Assembly: GCA_001464355.1 (NCBI GenBank)
Contig: LNEU01000017.1
Coordinates: 23,824 to 87,823, forward strand
Origin: Burkholderiales bacterium Ga0077544
GTDB taxonomy: Bacteria; Pseudomonadota; Gammaproteobacteria; Burkholderiales; Burkholderiaceae_D
DNA length: 64,000 nt
Reading direction: 5' to 3'
In this document: piece after piece, positions 37,601-39,323 of the stretch
How positions within the stretch are numbered: the stretch's first letter is position 1
Layout of the letters: the number at the start of each line of letters is the position of its first letter
Notes under the pieces: model-generated
Database searches by the model: none
Seen by the model: only the letters and a program-made list of their open reading frames with translations
What the model was told of the DNA's origin: nothing
Made by a program: the position numbers and the translations under genes

Positions 37601-38799
37601 AAATCGTTACCACGAATCCAACCATAGGCGGCAACGACATGATCGTCAGCGGCAACGGCGAAGATATGCTGCTCGGCGGCAATGGCGCGGATGAGTTGTT
37701 TGGTAATAACGGCTTCAACGTCATCATCGGTGACAGTGGATTGGTTGAATACACGGATGGCATTGTGTCATTGGCGCAAACCATTGATCTGTATGAAGGT
37801 GGTAGCGATATTCTGCATGGCGGCAGTAACTTGAGTGTCATATTCGGTGGTTTTGCTAGTGATCTGCTGTATGGTAATTTCAATACCGATATCATGGCGG
37901 GCGACTATGCTGCGGCTTATTTTGTGGATAGCAAGGCGAAATCGGTGGTGCGTTTTGGCTCAGCCAACAATGCACCTGATCTGATTGCAAACAAGCAGGA
38001 CAATGTGTTTGTTTCATCGCTGGCCGGTGCCATGCGGGAAAATTCAAGTCTGCAATATGGTGTGTCGTTTGCGAACCGTATGGATTCCTTGATTTCCAGC
38101 ATTTCTGCAACCGGCGGCAATTCTCTCAGCTTGTTGAACTTGCGCGCTCGACATTCATCCAGCGATTCGTCGATGTCATCCAGTGCAAGTCGCAACAATC
38201 CGACGCAAACTGCCGTCAATGACATCAGTGAGTTGGGTGATTTGAATGCATTGCCAGCTACAGCGGCAGGTGTCGAAGGGGTTACCGGACAAGATGCGCT
38301 TGAGCAGGAACCTGTCGATTGCACGATACCAAATGCAGATGGCAGCTTCCCTACTGTGAATTGTGTGGCTGAGCCGGTCGCACCTTCCGATGCAGTTCCT
38401 GCAGTGGAGGCTGCACCTGCGCCAAGTTCCGACGCCAGCGATATCGTCCCTGCAATCGACAATGTGGATATCGCCTTCGCTGGTTTGGCTGGTGCGCATG
38501 CGTTGAAACTCGGTCGCAACGGCAAGGATGCAATGCAGTTTGATCCACGTACCGGCAAATGGAGCAAAGCTGAGAAATCAACGCGTGCTCGCACTGCGTT
38601 TGATCGCAACACCTTGTTGCAGCAACCGGAAGTAGTTTCGTCAGAAGCGGTAGTGAAAGCACCAGTCGCTACACGCAGCTGGCTGGATCGCATTACTGGC
38701 GTTGCCGAGATTGTCGAAACGCATACGGAAGCAGCAGTGAATACCGGTAACCCATCCATCGATTGGAATAGCAAAAAAGAACCGGAAACAACACCTTGA
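7663..38799 (+). CDS. Giant repetitive surface protein with LEPR-XLL-like motif, DUF4347 and RTX-type repeats (10,378 aa)
   Basis: A single uninterrupted frame encoding roughly 1 MDa. The N-terminus is basic and carries FEALEQRFLLSAE at residues 33-45, a variant of the LEPR-XLL motif found at the start of very long bacterial surface proteins. DUF4347 follows at about 138-320 (QILSHGSSG, VLYGCDVAQG). Residues 337-1210 hold RTX-like GGxGNDTL units and four LVEA modules; about 1350-3650 are adhesin-like beta repeats; about 3650-5090 are Gly-rich units; about 8280-8690 are Calx-beta-like; about 8950-10080 are Ca-binding-type GGNDxI/GDNG repeats. The last 300 residues are hydrophilic and end ETTP, without a recognisable type I secretion tail. 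I noticed only three cysteines (271, 10220, 10234). No transmembrane segment is visible. ATG 7663 has GGAA just upstream. It is probably an exported adhesin or matrix protein carried by the surrounding TolC, HlyD, M50 and SecA-like proteins. Confidence 0.9.
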   Translation: MASKKLASLGGRIAKSMRRSGAPRPGARRKTLFEALEQRFLLSAELVIPPPPVQQAVLEAPLLINEPGQIKLTLPADTPPADASLTNPVLGSSTPTSTPADTTAALANADVASALPGTQIALSDFAKYMESRPAASQVVVVDSSIPHVGNLLDGLINAMPAGENDTTSPSADSENPSSDSLSLGAQLQVIHRGDTDIIVLDSRFNGIDQISSILSAYKDLDAVQILSHGSSGTLNVGNTELDSSNLDQYQFSIGAWGDALRPGGDIVLYGCDVAQGNYGVNFVQSLARLTGADVVASTDNTGSAALGGNWALEYATGQIEAKTYQIDAYAYTLDVLNGAELTDDVLVGTLNDDLMSGKTGNDTYQFSDNWGHDTVVEAADAIFKDTLDFSLVTSDLTFRINLDGSVDVWGTLLPTNTSASAFDALPTTVSTLHAEGIENILGGLGKNNFIFIGALTGTVTGTLDGTTTLDFSLVPLDINVNMQMLKVNNLMSFASIDRIVGSATGSNTMVGANKANTWAITGAAAGSVNGTAFEKFQTLTGGAAADTINYSAYTAGVTVDLSTGTATGFTAISNFNNIVGSAYADTLTGDTLANLLTGGAGVDIIVGGGGVDTLVEASDENFVVTATTLHTGTLATTAGSTTTTDTFSGISKISITGGDSANIMDASAVAAASQITVTLDGGFGNDTITGGQYANFLIGGFGNDTITGGAGDDTVTGGGGVDVIDGGVGGINTLVEAADVRFVLTNTALDMSQGSSSVQTITRTGTITGGTFTLTFDGQSTKNIAWNATAEEVRGALISLGNIGDSDVEVSATATGWTVSFTNNLAGMNVAALLVSPALVGSGAIGVTQTTLGEVKRSSLTNITHAELSGGISNNLMDASAFIGNVKMYGGYGDDVLIGGAGNDTLDGGIGDDTLIGNSGLNHYFGGKGIDTIVEIRDADMTLTNTSLTVGGVVSTVSGVERATLTGGVGDNIINAVAFTGISLDTPLSFLNNGAGVSSTDNTLAISISLAGVPVTVDLKAAETVQDLFDAIHAADARLTATLNAAGDRIVITSSVAGSLVVANSGVSTVATNLGLLGGTQAGSTYTTAVIAAGYVTLDGGAGDDVLTGTSGNDFLTGGAGADKIHGGLGVNTLIEERASGATGNTMTLTNTSFKVVGEGDDTLTGIQKAVLKGGTKVDTINAAAFSGGVTFYSNGGKDILTGGTANDVFYIDVAGLTGTDKVTVDTTAGADKVYILGAGDITAADLNWLQLTGATTAEVVFKGGTGNLTENIVSGGANLSFEYDTFNLNGKTINTDSTTNAGSISITAAHINLNGILSAISLGAGTHGSITINAQDTLRDFSGQGFANIDFNEATVTVVGANITGGNVTITATAAAQRYDISYGDSGIGGKLTSAAQGALAGMETMALIAGVAISTSRATISIDSTSVITAKGNFVALATAKAISAPNPKGFGLGVAVGIVNTTATVTVDGTINATGSITLQSNADNTINVVSRPSSIAAASIAIAISIVNSESTAHATNTSSLTSGGSIYINAETIDRTRTLGEGNSPKDGKLAMAFVVGVENGKTHAYLDGKADAGLNITVSASTKQADVPQGQLFKMIPGAVSGVRASANVGIDSTGSLLDDAEKSLYSKAGSLGTSAAEKMGLQKDALDAAKTKAKAKATGIPLIGGLFKETPSTNKWDVGASVAVAIDTNEAIARIGDVVTLGASDVEANGAISVLAKVESRPDITSSSAVENEATKDETKGSVAQNGVAIAISVGVYNNIAHADINGNANVDAKGTLTVDAKTLNQIDPDTAWGKNLEQPFATGAMTPDHKSTDGPKEVANGDTVEVATGHAAGGDVGSWYKYRGVLVPGLPVDLSTTDFTDNALWEDVGSPAKSVATNFVTNLTGYLNDNLGLDDNLVDSWSNSTATGQVATKAGSFTAMVLNHDASASIKNGAQINQDANGITNLDNFRGGLQDVKVNAQSVQHLINLVGNLKTPGINGSTEKEWSLKNSISKPGGGLSPASGGSGVGAAFGVYVFDNNVKAVVEDGVHLYGNNLSVTAQNDVVTAVLGGSGSKGGASGANGVGIANAVLNETLAQVGNDALITLHNGNVLGGSPGSAYVSALDRSYVFAVAGAVASGEASGTGVSFSVNVVQRNTQAVIGSLLGDNVAGTGSFVANGDVSVNAKNTGVVASMAIAGAKAASNPTNPPAATPPASNSGTGGTQGADGSAQSQADLTSWQDKMKAVLAEMNKAPAEVKEATKEPAESKGSSADSGAVTVNIIYDNTRAYVHRLGILTVDDLKIDSVDNTIVASLAGAASVAKPSTPGKDAKAMAGAFGFNFFGGYNEAFLDYVTTLTANTVSIEAARTGWIVALAAGVGGASGSGGKAIAGSVGVNVTDNKTNSKFGHVGGSVLGLTSVDAHDDNNIISVAGAAAFGGKGGYGVSLGVNVLTNDISSTVDHANLTKSGGYRVTADSDAMIVSVSASLGIATGGGGAVGTAVGGTVSVNIVDNSVSAKILNSSSLTGSSGELTVSAADASAIYAFSGGFALGRSKAFGVAAGVNIIGNDVTAAIEDSILHATTDAKVTASEEATIMSFAIGGAGSEKSSVAGSIGINTIVDSIDAHVKNSEIYTAGAVAVSAQDKSTLVSLAGAVGISTTEKGVGVAIGWNRVSNGITAYINSSTVDSSAGSISVTAKSNALLVGIGAAGGGGQGTSGAGALMINSIANQIDAHINNGSKITADGDVTVIASEAASLYSASLAIGVSTNGSAIGAVLSYNFVGSANSIADPNLISIADAPAGSDANGSKTVTVAGSDTATAAGVTAYIDSSAVAADGSVTILAGFDDPSKNLESSPLLAGIKNINPSTVVTTTDGTITFTAPHGYQTGDAVVYSHGTGTDVNGLVGGTKYYVIVVDTNTVKLATSQDNALNNKAIALTGAGTGSSHSIIKFVATAAEPIVQTINPTSAVDIATDKITSTAHGFATGDAVQYSHGTGTDIGGLVAGTNSYYVIVVDADTIKLATTKANAVAGVAVDLTGKGSGTTHVLTQVLATATPPVATVFASSAVKVSSAFSDTVSFAAAHGLNTGDAFVYRKGVTANTAIGGLIDGETYYVIKVDATHVRLASSYADATATDAKAITLTSKDGGTDHSFVVKKSQVNAAGIAIALPSTIGAQLTSVTVAGAGGQNTAGAGAVSLNFVRMNVSAYISNTGSIAGVAREVKAGSGDITVMARDISQVNTGTGSLGIALGKSSAVNASVGVNDINNQVTAQIAGAKVTATAGDIVVSAEESARIINVVIGGAAATGGGNAIGGSFAINFIKNTVGASIQGGTANVASTVYASSDIAVTAKDTASIATLAGNISAAIGGKFGVGFAFAVNSIQDSVTAVIDNASVEAHTGNILVEATFAKPSSLPIGLDVQIAAMAVSGGGSDTIAGAGSVALNWVRNSVIAKISTIGATQTIKAGSKLSVLASDNSTISSLAGAIAISGIGASGASGAIGASIAYNYLGGDPNHPTTTNNNVVRASIEDILGSISAGSLEIGSSYNGVINNITIAGAAAGTFALGGAVSINRIRNTSEAYILNAASVTTTGTAADSVSIHAADTSTIRVLAGGVGIAIAKEGGAGIAAGVSVASNVIENTVRGYVENGKINAGGGIALSAKEQATVEALTIGVAVAASTGGGGFAGSGAGAGSGNKVKNTISSFIKNSLTANGKGITAAGPLTITAIDEANIKAGAGALAFSGSFGGGGAGGSVGISMATNDIADTTEAYIHSADVSVNGNDIVLTATQNATIQALTVGGAVGVSGGGGGGAGVGAAGAGSGNRIKNSALVSITNGSTVTTSTSGAIKLMAADTSRITANAGGLGIGISAGGGGGAGVSLGVAAADNNIENNVKAYVDNSLVSAAGAVLLSASQTSVIESLSIGGAVAVSAGGGGGAAVAAAGAGSNNTIKNTVAAYVSNSLTTTGTNGVEKGLRATGGITLTASDDSSITADAGGVGVAIQGGGGGGAGVAIGISAATNSIANTVDAYIDGSTVTATSSGISLTATETASIAALTIGGAIAGSGGGGGGVGVGLAGAGSGNTVTNKARARIQNSSDVKTVTSGAIALTASDESDITANAGGVGIAIAGGGGGGVGVSMGVAAATNKIRNEITAMIDNSTVTSAGALSLSASSTSTIKALSIGGAVAAGGGGGGGVGVAGAGAGSDNDIDNTISATISASNDTKSVTSQGAMSLTASDTSHIVANGGGVAIALTGGGGGGVGVAVGVSAATNAINNTVQSYIDNSVVKVTTDELKLSAISSATIEALSIGGALGVGGGGGAGVGASAAGAGSGNTIGNTVLATIRNSAVVSTVTSGKITLSAKDESIITANAGGLGIAVGGGGGAGVGVSLGVAVADNKIGNTITAAIDNAKVTSAGALELTALSNATVNAISIGGSVAVGAGGGSGVGVAAAGAGSDNDIDNTISAYIKDSNDSDTDVNKKKTVSANGAMTLSATDTSKVTANGGGIGIAVGAGGGAGVGVAVGISAATNEINNTVQAYIDNSVVNVTGNDLKLTALSNSTIKAMSIGGATAVGGGGGAGVGVGAAGAGSGNTIGNTVKASIQNGASVKTTIGTGALGAISLEASDTSSITADAGGLSLAVGGGTVGVGAALGVAFSENKITNTVKAYIDSAKVTSARALSLTANESATIKSYAVGGAVAVGGGAVGVGVAGAGADSSNTITNTVKAYINDTTTDASKGVTAGGNISLTVTDIASVIANAGGMAGAVGGGAVGAAGAVGAATAKNTIKNTVQAYIKSSSVEATSGNIVLSASESSTIDATSLGGAVALSGGVAAASAAGAGGSSISTITNTVESYFETANVTTETSGNISLSAVDTANITADTIAASVAIAGGVGAGTVAVGTALAKNTVTNTVRAYSQETTVTSAGTLALTASSTPTISAKSIAASVAVSAAPIGWAFSGAGADSQNTINNTISVFITGTSETVKSTTTAENGITLSASETARLTAHVGSASVAAGLVGGSVGTSLSSNTVTSGISAFIDNASVTSTKDSISITTNSDDSISTLAYATAVAGAIGGAGAGASATSVVNPNLSSYAGSGATLSAKEKIDVTATSLNSSNTKTIGAAGGMSAIGTSLASATANGSVRAYVNGTVTTAKELNIKAYATDSAKAESYAVAGGIVAGSGTVATALVSPIVEAYIGASSATEITTTQLISVSATVKPRAEAYAFGVAAGGFAVGVSQATATTTPTVNAYVGGKLTTGSLNVSAEQVLPSLGDSALAKATGSAGALIGVASTSATAINGKTGSLSAVTAYVADDATLVIRGATTIFANAKSQQTADASSYAVGLVSAGVAQSNAKSNTLTSAYLGTGVKLEGASLAITAVGYDNNVALTIAGSGGVLAGAGATADTSNISNTSALINDGVATRNITLGADNVLPILLISSTPNYSTDNGVRTVSNGQTVDVGTAHIGNGDVGTRYQYLGSTASIDLATANFADTTKWKAIGIMDGTGKLSMSAEHTAAFNSTTTTVAGGALAGSGATSNHTVDAKVTSGLNNDVKVYAKDVSILATSHVLKAEQSGANIAGVTGGIASAAGATSETVIKLDTTVKVGDRSLLQVRGYGITAGDMRLAALNDIVAFDKVTLKTGGAISGAGAYSTIRTDGVFSRVLIGNAATVKTVGAIDITARGQGTISAIVDAETYGAATVAVAKSVTDIRPVNEVVISADALLQADANLNVSSGTSITFNRDQYKLVARTDTFAGSAIPIDDVDSTAILYQTNTITVAAGANLRSARDINLNAERLGYADMTSRAKAVNWASAIADAINGSESFSGSLDSNADGIVTINGTLTTGIARTQTLTLNWDPTSTANPATVVDYGIVGVTTGDGITYRVVTEPLLTGLAKELQNAQSQLAAYQFSGNTTLITFYTNEIARIKADLAAEGLLGDRGQLVDKSVTTVYVDPIWAQAGIIDIRADVVKGTGKFDAPGDASVIIVNNTPAFIKLMGITIPESNGGLFINGVQASSNPEITALNTAIAGVSTTATFNSITQTATANPPLISVTNKFNPATYNPAPGRVNFASPDITVLGAITNLGGSLSLVIEGGSGDIQISAQVRAKNMAIVTGGNVYIDGVTAYSVGGEALATWKTVTDTIMAGTDGVAGNATSPAALAAIAAAKAAGPASGVVIGYKDGAPVYSTVSMPGVNLYADRIHITAQYLNVNGVIQSGKDNYTLTITDATRIEIQGISSNATGRVLLKTASNGDFNVFWNTGDKRIEIDELRVSGGYIELDAHVTNTGTGEIKLLGGYADVSIDNQTTYDLVIKRIDTSERGSGKLLIVDRSKPVVTNGVTTQPFTVTLYEKSGDKVTVTVDRGIAGQAPVSTVVDNISTYDVQDGQRYGWAIAQDAAERKSATMGQSSWLGIDAFAADPSTITWQTTEPLGAPKLIGGAAYYYTGTGSDFDYSYNRVETGTKNYQTNQHTTSTWYGKETQWTTFVQENKFTDVHTFSIKADHDIKINFIGDSSSDVTVKSAGSILLAGAISNESGTTTLIAGNRIDHLVDSAYVGGQIVNLTATNGIGTNSVSGSTTLINGLNTDLSATPTYDFTTSSGATSVSNGTQIKLSTTYNGGGIAGKVYKYIGSGTSLNLGTQNYSDTSKWQLTTSSSASYVAENSAKIVVGQKVLIGAGYAAGGEVGQVYKYIGDAAKIDLATANYADTSKWTKVESLPALNVTAGGKVLINEIVGDMAVGAIRAGAGQSVTLTAQGSILAAKNTDGRVGAKTQAGGSVTLNALNGSIGSAAQAVTLYSGSTAVDTIIALAAQNIYLTEGDFDAGGTSGLDHMRIELIESRSTNGTIVLTVKDGSLIDGNKSQEVDERAREELLGGVWKDLNLTEGTGALQKVSDTILAYKNAKEQDYRTYWTYRSEQANPAVYDASFQVHLTTEQSAYYTGVLGYSAAQITTLENKLTAEYAELHVRYGSVGNTYNAAYSFDITSGDGLTEVNKLKSAIKVWTEAELLNTMSAGLLKAAANTQVNIEAPNIIGKNVTINASNNVGSNDTSLTIILPTNGSQLVLTPEQKLAFAAADRIDVTYLAGNPIVNTTVNFHDNVTANDTITRTGSSWTASGLAAGMHIQISGSTGNATDKGESYQIKSITDVTVNGVLTSTITLTSGATLVNETGKIVTLTPVALNPTRSDVVSAAINFALTAGVPTITRTDGGDWLADGFVAGELFQVSGNTKNSTSSTVYYTIASVTESTITLVAGTSLVAETGVEAIFTPKVSNPAALRPALTAIVIERRDDVNVDATGRVKVTAGNEVYLGSGQLQQAMSIDQVVSTNNKDIRIKSKFGVINDALADGNANVIGNDLIVEAGQGAIGSISKALLTNLTGTLTARSFNSLYITEISGNMLLEGAQSTTGIVHLEATSGSILDGLNSDTAKISGNRIELVASGAIGASGNMLETDLTATGTLNANASGDIFMWETLGDLSLDVIRSTGGDVTLGASGSILDVGSAVDVDASRPGIDIFARSISLTAQNGSIGRSGNDIDIDTNSGNLNGTSGTLTTVSMQDTFIIEVLGNLFINEIGTGVNAVGTTAYTAFVASAGSIFNGRSDNGSNITSGRTKLFATDDIGTASKHLTTRVGTLQGNATLGSTYISNTGAMTLATLDGANSAAITSGGTVVITTASPMTVSQNVDAGGGITLIALDKDGGTADSIVIAAGKTIRSTTSYVHIKAGDDVTVEAGASVIAKTELTIEGDYQGDKDGVAAPLNQANKDAAGSIITINGTLKSDTHIDFFGEAQDDTIIVSGTGSISAPSVNFNGAKGNDKINLYGTINATTINLHGDDGDDTVNVWGTIKATQFNLYGDSGNDSIALNPDSVAVGFNAAYDLILQANTNIHGGAGEDTMSVSHLLTMTTRNNGVRDQISIDGQGGTDQYIINVKGTSDYIVNINDSGAPADGADQLTINGTNTEDTFLVRKNFVASMDALPAVAGDQVHYTNLVERINYNESINGRLLINGLDGGDSFYVDDNSTITTLDGGDGSDYFQFGQMFGSVRDTTHVAPGDEIETVQTTLGYLSRGISFATTAFGGDGDDRFTVYSNKAPLKLFGEAGNDEFVVRAFLLTGTGLSVADTQLNGGSGDDHIEYNINAPVGIDGGTGVDTIVVVGTEASDNFVITDKGVQGAGLNIDFTGVEKLEIDGMEGDDHFFVLSTAAGMVTTIIGGLGNDTIDIGGDVTQKIVSKDVEGTSGFINHAVSSTDPAYNGIYAEGIKLNVATGAVGAVGIKQQAAGDLTVVENGALGTDTTYYNIAMNVAPPTYANAAPIYLTVSGTQSNSKDTAAGGKSIEVSLDNINFSQSLVLTFDPTAAVGSVNDWLRNQKIYVRATGDLAAEGERVAMISHSILSADPAFNHLLVANVQVRVIDNDQAGIIVTQTSGSTQVLEGDATGDTYSISLTKSPAANEIVTVHLGFDMMQLAIASAVNDAALQARIDTVNGTVAFDSSNWNTPFVVQVTGVENSTPENTAGVVIKHSVTSVSTNGGAREFVNVDTQDLTVDVRDNDIGGVLVVQSEGSTLVSDTSDESYTIQLTKQPTAPVTIKLLSDGKTLLSSYDTDPRFSLIDGVPSVTFTAANWDQAFKVKVAVNPDAPQVVGTQPVQTYPLQQHVVAQVKGPLFIEGSAIEGRDRSLKVAVMLPTETDTALPIVNLEAQESTNTDTLNIFNDGSVSNDTGTLGKVTNTSGLSALFGNNATNTADKLAEFANLQGLGMGAGVTLNFGTTVTPDMRTFDAGITYHGIEIVDVKLGKGNDTFTVTHTTAGAITVVQGGGGNDTLIANGGGGPLAPLVLFGDTSQDGKFYSTTIDGLGIHNQGNGFAFTNFGEDIIDARGAGGGVTIYGGQGNDTIYGSEYADQIAGGSGKDTINGNGGNDHIYGDAGFNIDLSKRFSVAGDILTVVNAASSNDYAGTRDELVVGNDIIDGGAGDDIIIGDHGVITQIAGTKRLLSNGSVTQIATFNDTTGGADLITDRFGNNIVFGGIDGDTITVAGTSNIVIGDNGKIEFTADASKLVSVETTDYNPMLGGNDTITAESGNSILFGGVGADIITTAVGNDTIFGDNGKIAYSVSGIASLLRTTDTTESTGGIDRISTGSGKKFVFGGVGADQITLGLAALESTSGIVIGDNGSIQLDATGAFALTAESQGYLVASGSLGGNDNIETGNGNHVIIGGFGADHITTRNGDDTIFGDNGIINFNAQGKFATLASTSDSVTSGGNDTITSVNGSKIVIGGTGADIINVGVGDGIILGDSGTVTYDTAGTFVRGIESLAGDTSHGGNDEITAGNGNHFIIGGFGADKITTATGSDYILGDNGNIVLNATGKVAAMTSNVDSNISGGADIIHAADGDKFIIAGVGADEIVVGTGTTNGSSIIIGDNGRITFDAAGVLPQLAESLDFSAGLLGGDDTITTGNGNHLVIGGIGSDTIKTSTGRDVIVGDNGIITLNAAGLVISVDGTVDTLATGGGNDTITAVDDNKIVIGGIGNDSITLGNVASGSSIVLGDNGLVTFNAAGTILRQVKSTGYHDGFGSDDTIEAGNGNHFIISGFGADKITTGNGTDYLFGDNGIIDLDAVGTVVSLDSSDDTLVSATTLATGGVDIISAGNGDKFVIAGTEGDNVTVLAGNGLIIGDSGKVSIDANGVTRTIESTGYLADLGGDDTIKTGDGNHFILGGFGKDTITTGTGSDYILGDNGSITLNAVGKVTRMNSSVDTKVSGGDDIITSNDGNKFVIGGVGADTIRVGAGNGIFLGDNGFVEFDAAGNLAQLIETTGHLTETVGYTTGLGGNDIIETGDGKHFVMGGVGNDTITTANGLDFIFGDNGRIILNAAGITTSYESFFDTAVSGGDDVIVTLQGVKHVIGGYGNDRITMGDSDNIAFGDNGKVVFNDAGNVLTMVSTNPAVGGNDIIVSGSGRNVLVGGFGNDDLRAGDGGNAILGDNGEITRAASGKYIQIVTTNPTIGGNDMIVSGNGEDMLLGGNGADELFGNNGFNVIIGDSGLVEYTDGIVSLAQTIDLYEGGSDILHGGSNLSVIFGGFASDLLYGNFNTDIMAGDYAAAYFVDSKAKSVVRFGSANNAPDLIANKQDNVFVSSLAGAMRENSSLQYGVSFANRMDSLISSISATGGNSLSLLNLRARHSSSDSSMSSSASRNNPTQTAVNDISELGDLNALPATAAGVEGVTGQDALEQEPVDCTIPNADGSFPTVNCVAEPVAPSDAVPAVEAAPAPSSDASDIVPAIDNVDIAFAGLAGAHALKLGRNGKDAMQFDPRTGKWSKAEKSTRARTAFDRNTLLQQPEVVSSEAVVKAPVATRSWLDRITGVAEIVETHTEAAVNTGNPSIDWNSKKEPETTP
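7753..7799 (+). other. LEPR-XLL-like N-terminal sorting motif of the giant protein
   Basis: Residues about 31-46 of the giant protein read TLFEALEQRFLLSAEL, preceded by RR(K) and a run of basic residues. The LEPR-XLL family motif (LEPRxLLSA) and the related planctomycete LEDRxLL motif share the acidic-Arg-LL core; here P is replaced by Q. Such motifs are regarded as probable sorting or processing signals. It is the best candidate for the signal read by the downstream export proteins. Confidence 0.65.
8074..8625 (+). other. DUF4347 domain of the giant protein
   Basis: Residues about 138-320 carry VVVVDSSIPHVGNLLDGL, then VIHRGDTDIIVLDS, VQILSHGSSGTLNVGN, GGDIVLYGCDVAQG and a closing GGNWALEYATG. 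This is the standard DUF4347 pattern found near the N-termini of long adhesins and haemagglutinin-like proteins. It has a caspase- or gingipain-like look, with His in SHG and Cys271 in YGCD. Whether it is a peptidase is not established; the His and Cys placement would allow self-processing (inference). Confidence 0.75.
9490..11160 (+). repeat. Four LVEA modules with RTX-like glycine turns
   Basis: Within the giant protein, a module of the form G-V-D/N-T-L-V/I-E followed by a strand of the type FVLTNTxL recurs near 9496, 9856, 10450 and 11059. Each copy is preceded by GGxGDDTLxGG-type calcium-binding turns. This looks like an alternating RTX beta-roll and beta-strand module rather than a simple RTX array. 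Confidence 0.6.
13105..13293 (+). repeat. Dispersed module, copy 1 of 4 (NGxxVxV...GG..G..YKYxG...W)
   Basis: A module of about 60 residues in the giant protein: VANGDTVEVATGH, GGDVGSWYKYRG, then VDLSTTDFTDNALWEDVG. Related copies lie near 23965-24144, 27420-27600 and 27613-27783. Each ends in a D-x-x-x-W strand. The fold is not recognised. The copies are separated by kilobases, except for the last two, which are tandem. Confidence 0.6.
16216..17095 (+). repeat. Three tandem YYVIVVD repeats
   Basis: About 95-105 residues repeated three times (giant protein residues about 2852-3143). Each has an H-G-x-x-T/N-G-D-A-x-x-Y turn, GGLVxGTxYYVIVVDxxTVKLATS-like strands and a terminal G-x-x-H-S/V. 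The third copy has diverged (YYVIKVDATHVRLASS). It looks like a compact beta domain inserted in the adhesin repeat region. Confidence 0.7.
18590..22930 (+). repeat. Gly-rich tandem repeat block of the giant protein
   Basis: About 17 units of roughly 65 residues (about 195 bp). Each has a poly-Gly core of the form IGGAVAVGGGGGGGVGV followed by AGAGSxNxIxNTVxAxIxNS and then ISLxAxDxSxITANAGG. Two variants alternate, so the larger period is about 130 residues. Gly cores recur near 18661, 18865, 19033, 19231, 19417, 19633, 19819, 20011, 20191, 20383, 20569, 20767, 20947, 21169, 21343, 21550, 21733 and 21928. The repeat is in frame throughout and probably forms a beta-solenoid with Gly-rich turns. 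Confidence 0.8.
23965..24144 (+). repeat. Dispersed module, copy 2 of 4
   Basis: This copy reads NYSTDNGVRTVSNGQTVDV, then GNGDVGTRYQYLG, IDLATANFADTTKW. It matches copy 1 at 13105 in spacing and in the terminal aromatic and Trp residues. Confidence 0.6.
27420..27783 (+). repeat. Dispersed module, copies 3 and 4 in tandem
   Basis: Copy 3 (27420-27600) has VSNGTQIKLSTTYNGGG, GKVYKYIGSG, LGTQNYSDTSKW. Copy 4 (27613-27783) has VGQKVLIGAGYAAGGEVGQVYKYIG, abbreviated here, then DLATANYADTSKW. Both follow the same plan as the copies at 13105 and 23965. Confidence 0.6.
32500..33730 (+). other. Calx-beta-like segment of the giant protein
   Basis: Residues about 8280-8690 contain strands such as VRVIDNDQAGIIVTQTSGST, VLEGDATGDTYSISLTKSP and VDVRDNDIGGVLVVQSEGST. 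The recurring DND followed by G and a strand, and the E-G/D-x-x-x-x-Y-x-I-x-L-T-K-x-P signature, are typical of Calx-beta-type domains in large calcium-dependent adhesins. Two to three copies are visible. The segment connects the main repeat body with the C-terminal RTX-like block. Confidence 0.6.
34480..37900 (+). repeat. C-terminal RTX-type repeat block
   Basis: About 3.4 kb of alternating units built as GGNDxIxxGNGNHFIIGGFGAD, then ITTxxGxDxIxGDNGxI, then NAxGxVxxxxS. The period is about 70 residues, with an A/B alternation. Asp/Asn-rich GGxGxD turns imply calcium-dependent folding. The block spans residues about 8940-10080, just before the C-terminal tail. In classic RTX exoproteins such blocks fold outside the cell and precede a C-terminal secretion signal, which I cannot recognise here. 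Confidence 0.8.
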
Positions 38800-38833
38800 A
38801 CAAGGCTTGTTTCAGATAAGGATCAGGACAGAA

Positions 38834-39226
38834 ATGGCAAAAAGTAAAAAGGAAAACGCTGCAGCAGAAGAGGTAACTATCGCTGCTGCAGTGGTTGCGG
38901 AATCAGCATCAGCTAAATCGTCAACAGCAGAAAAGAACGCAAAAGTTCCACCTGTCGAAGCAGTCAGTGTGCCTATCAAACCAAGATGGGATGACAGCAA
39001 GATGCAGAGCGCGTATGCAAATGTCTGCAACGTACTCGGCACGCGTGAAGAAATCACGCTGCTGTTTGGTACCAACAAGGCATGGCAGGCTGGCAGCGAT
39101 GAAGTTGGCGTACAACTGTCACAACGCGTGGTGCTGACCCCTTATACTGCGAAACGTTTGGCGCAGATGCTGGAGCAAGGTGTGCGTGAGTACGAACAGC
39201 GTTTTGGCGAAATCAAATTGTCTTGA
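38834..39226 (+). CDS. DUF3467 domain protein
   Basis: A 130-aa protein. Residues 1-45 are a low-complexity Ala/Ser/Lys linker; residues about 57-125 match DUF3467: YANVCNVLGTREEITLLFGTN, then VGVQLSQRVVLTPYTAKRLAQML. ATG 38834 was chosen because AGGA lies 5 bases upstream; a frame starting at 38807 lacks this. It begins only 34 bp after the stop of the giant gene, ahead of the export genes, so it is probably cotranscribed. DUF3467 has no established function. A small cytoplasmic partner between substrate and exporter genes would suit a chaperone-like role (inference). Confidence 0.8.
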   Translation: MAKSKKENAAAEEVTIAAAVVAESASAKSSTAEKNAKVPPVEAVSVPIKPRWDDSKMQSAYANVCNVLGTREEITLLFGTNKAWQAGSDEVGVQLSQRVVLTPYTAKRLAQMLEQGVREYEQRFGEIKLS

Positions 39227-39323
39227 GAAATTTTTCGCATAGTCAGTGCCGCAATTTTTTCGCAGCAATGCAAGGATATACGGCCATCTCTTTATACCGA
39301 CCATCGTTTTTACAACGTAACAA

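Noticed and set aside
38260..38280. A TAAG sequence in the giant protein resembling a LapG cleavage site
   Set aside because: LapG sites lie near the N-terminus of LapA-type adhesins, here it is near the C-terminus, and no LapD or LapG gene is present in the window.
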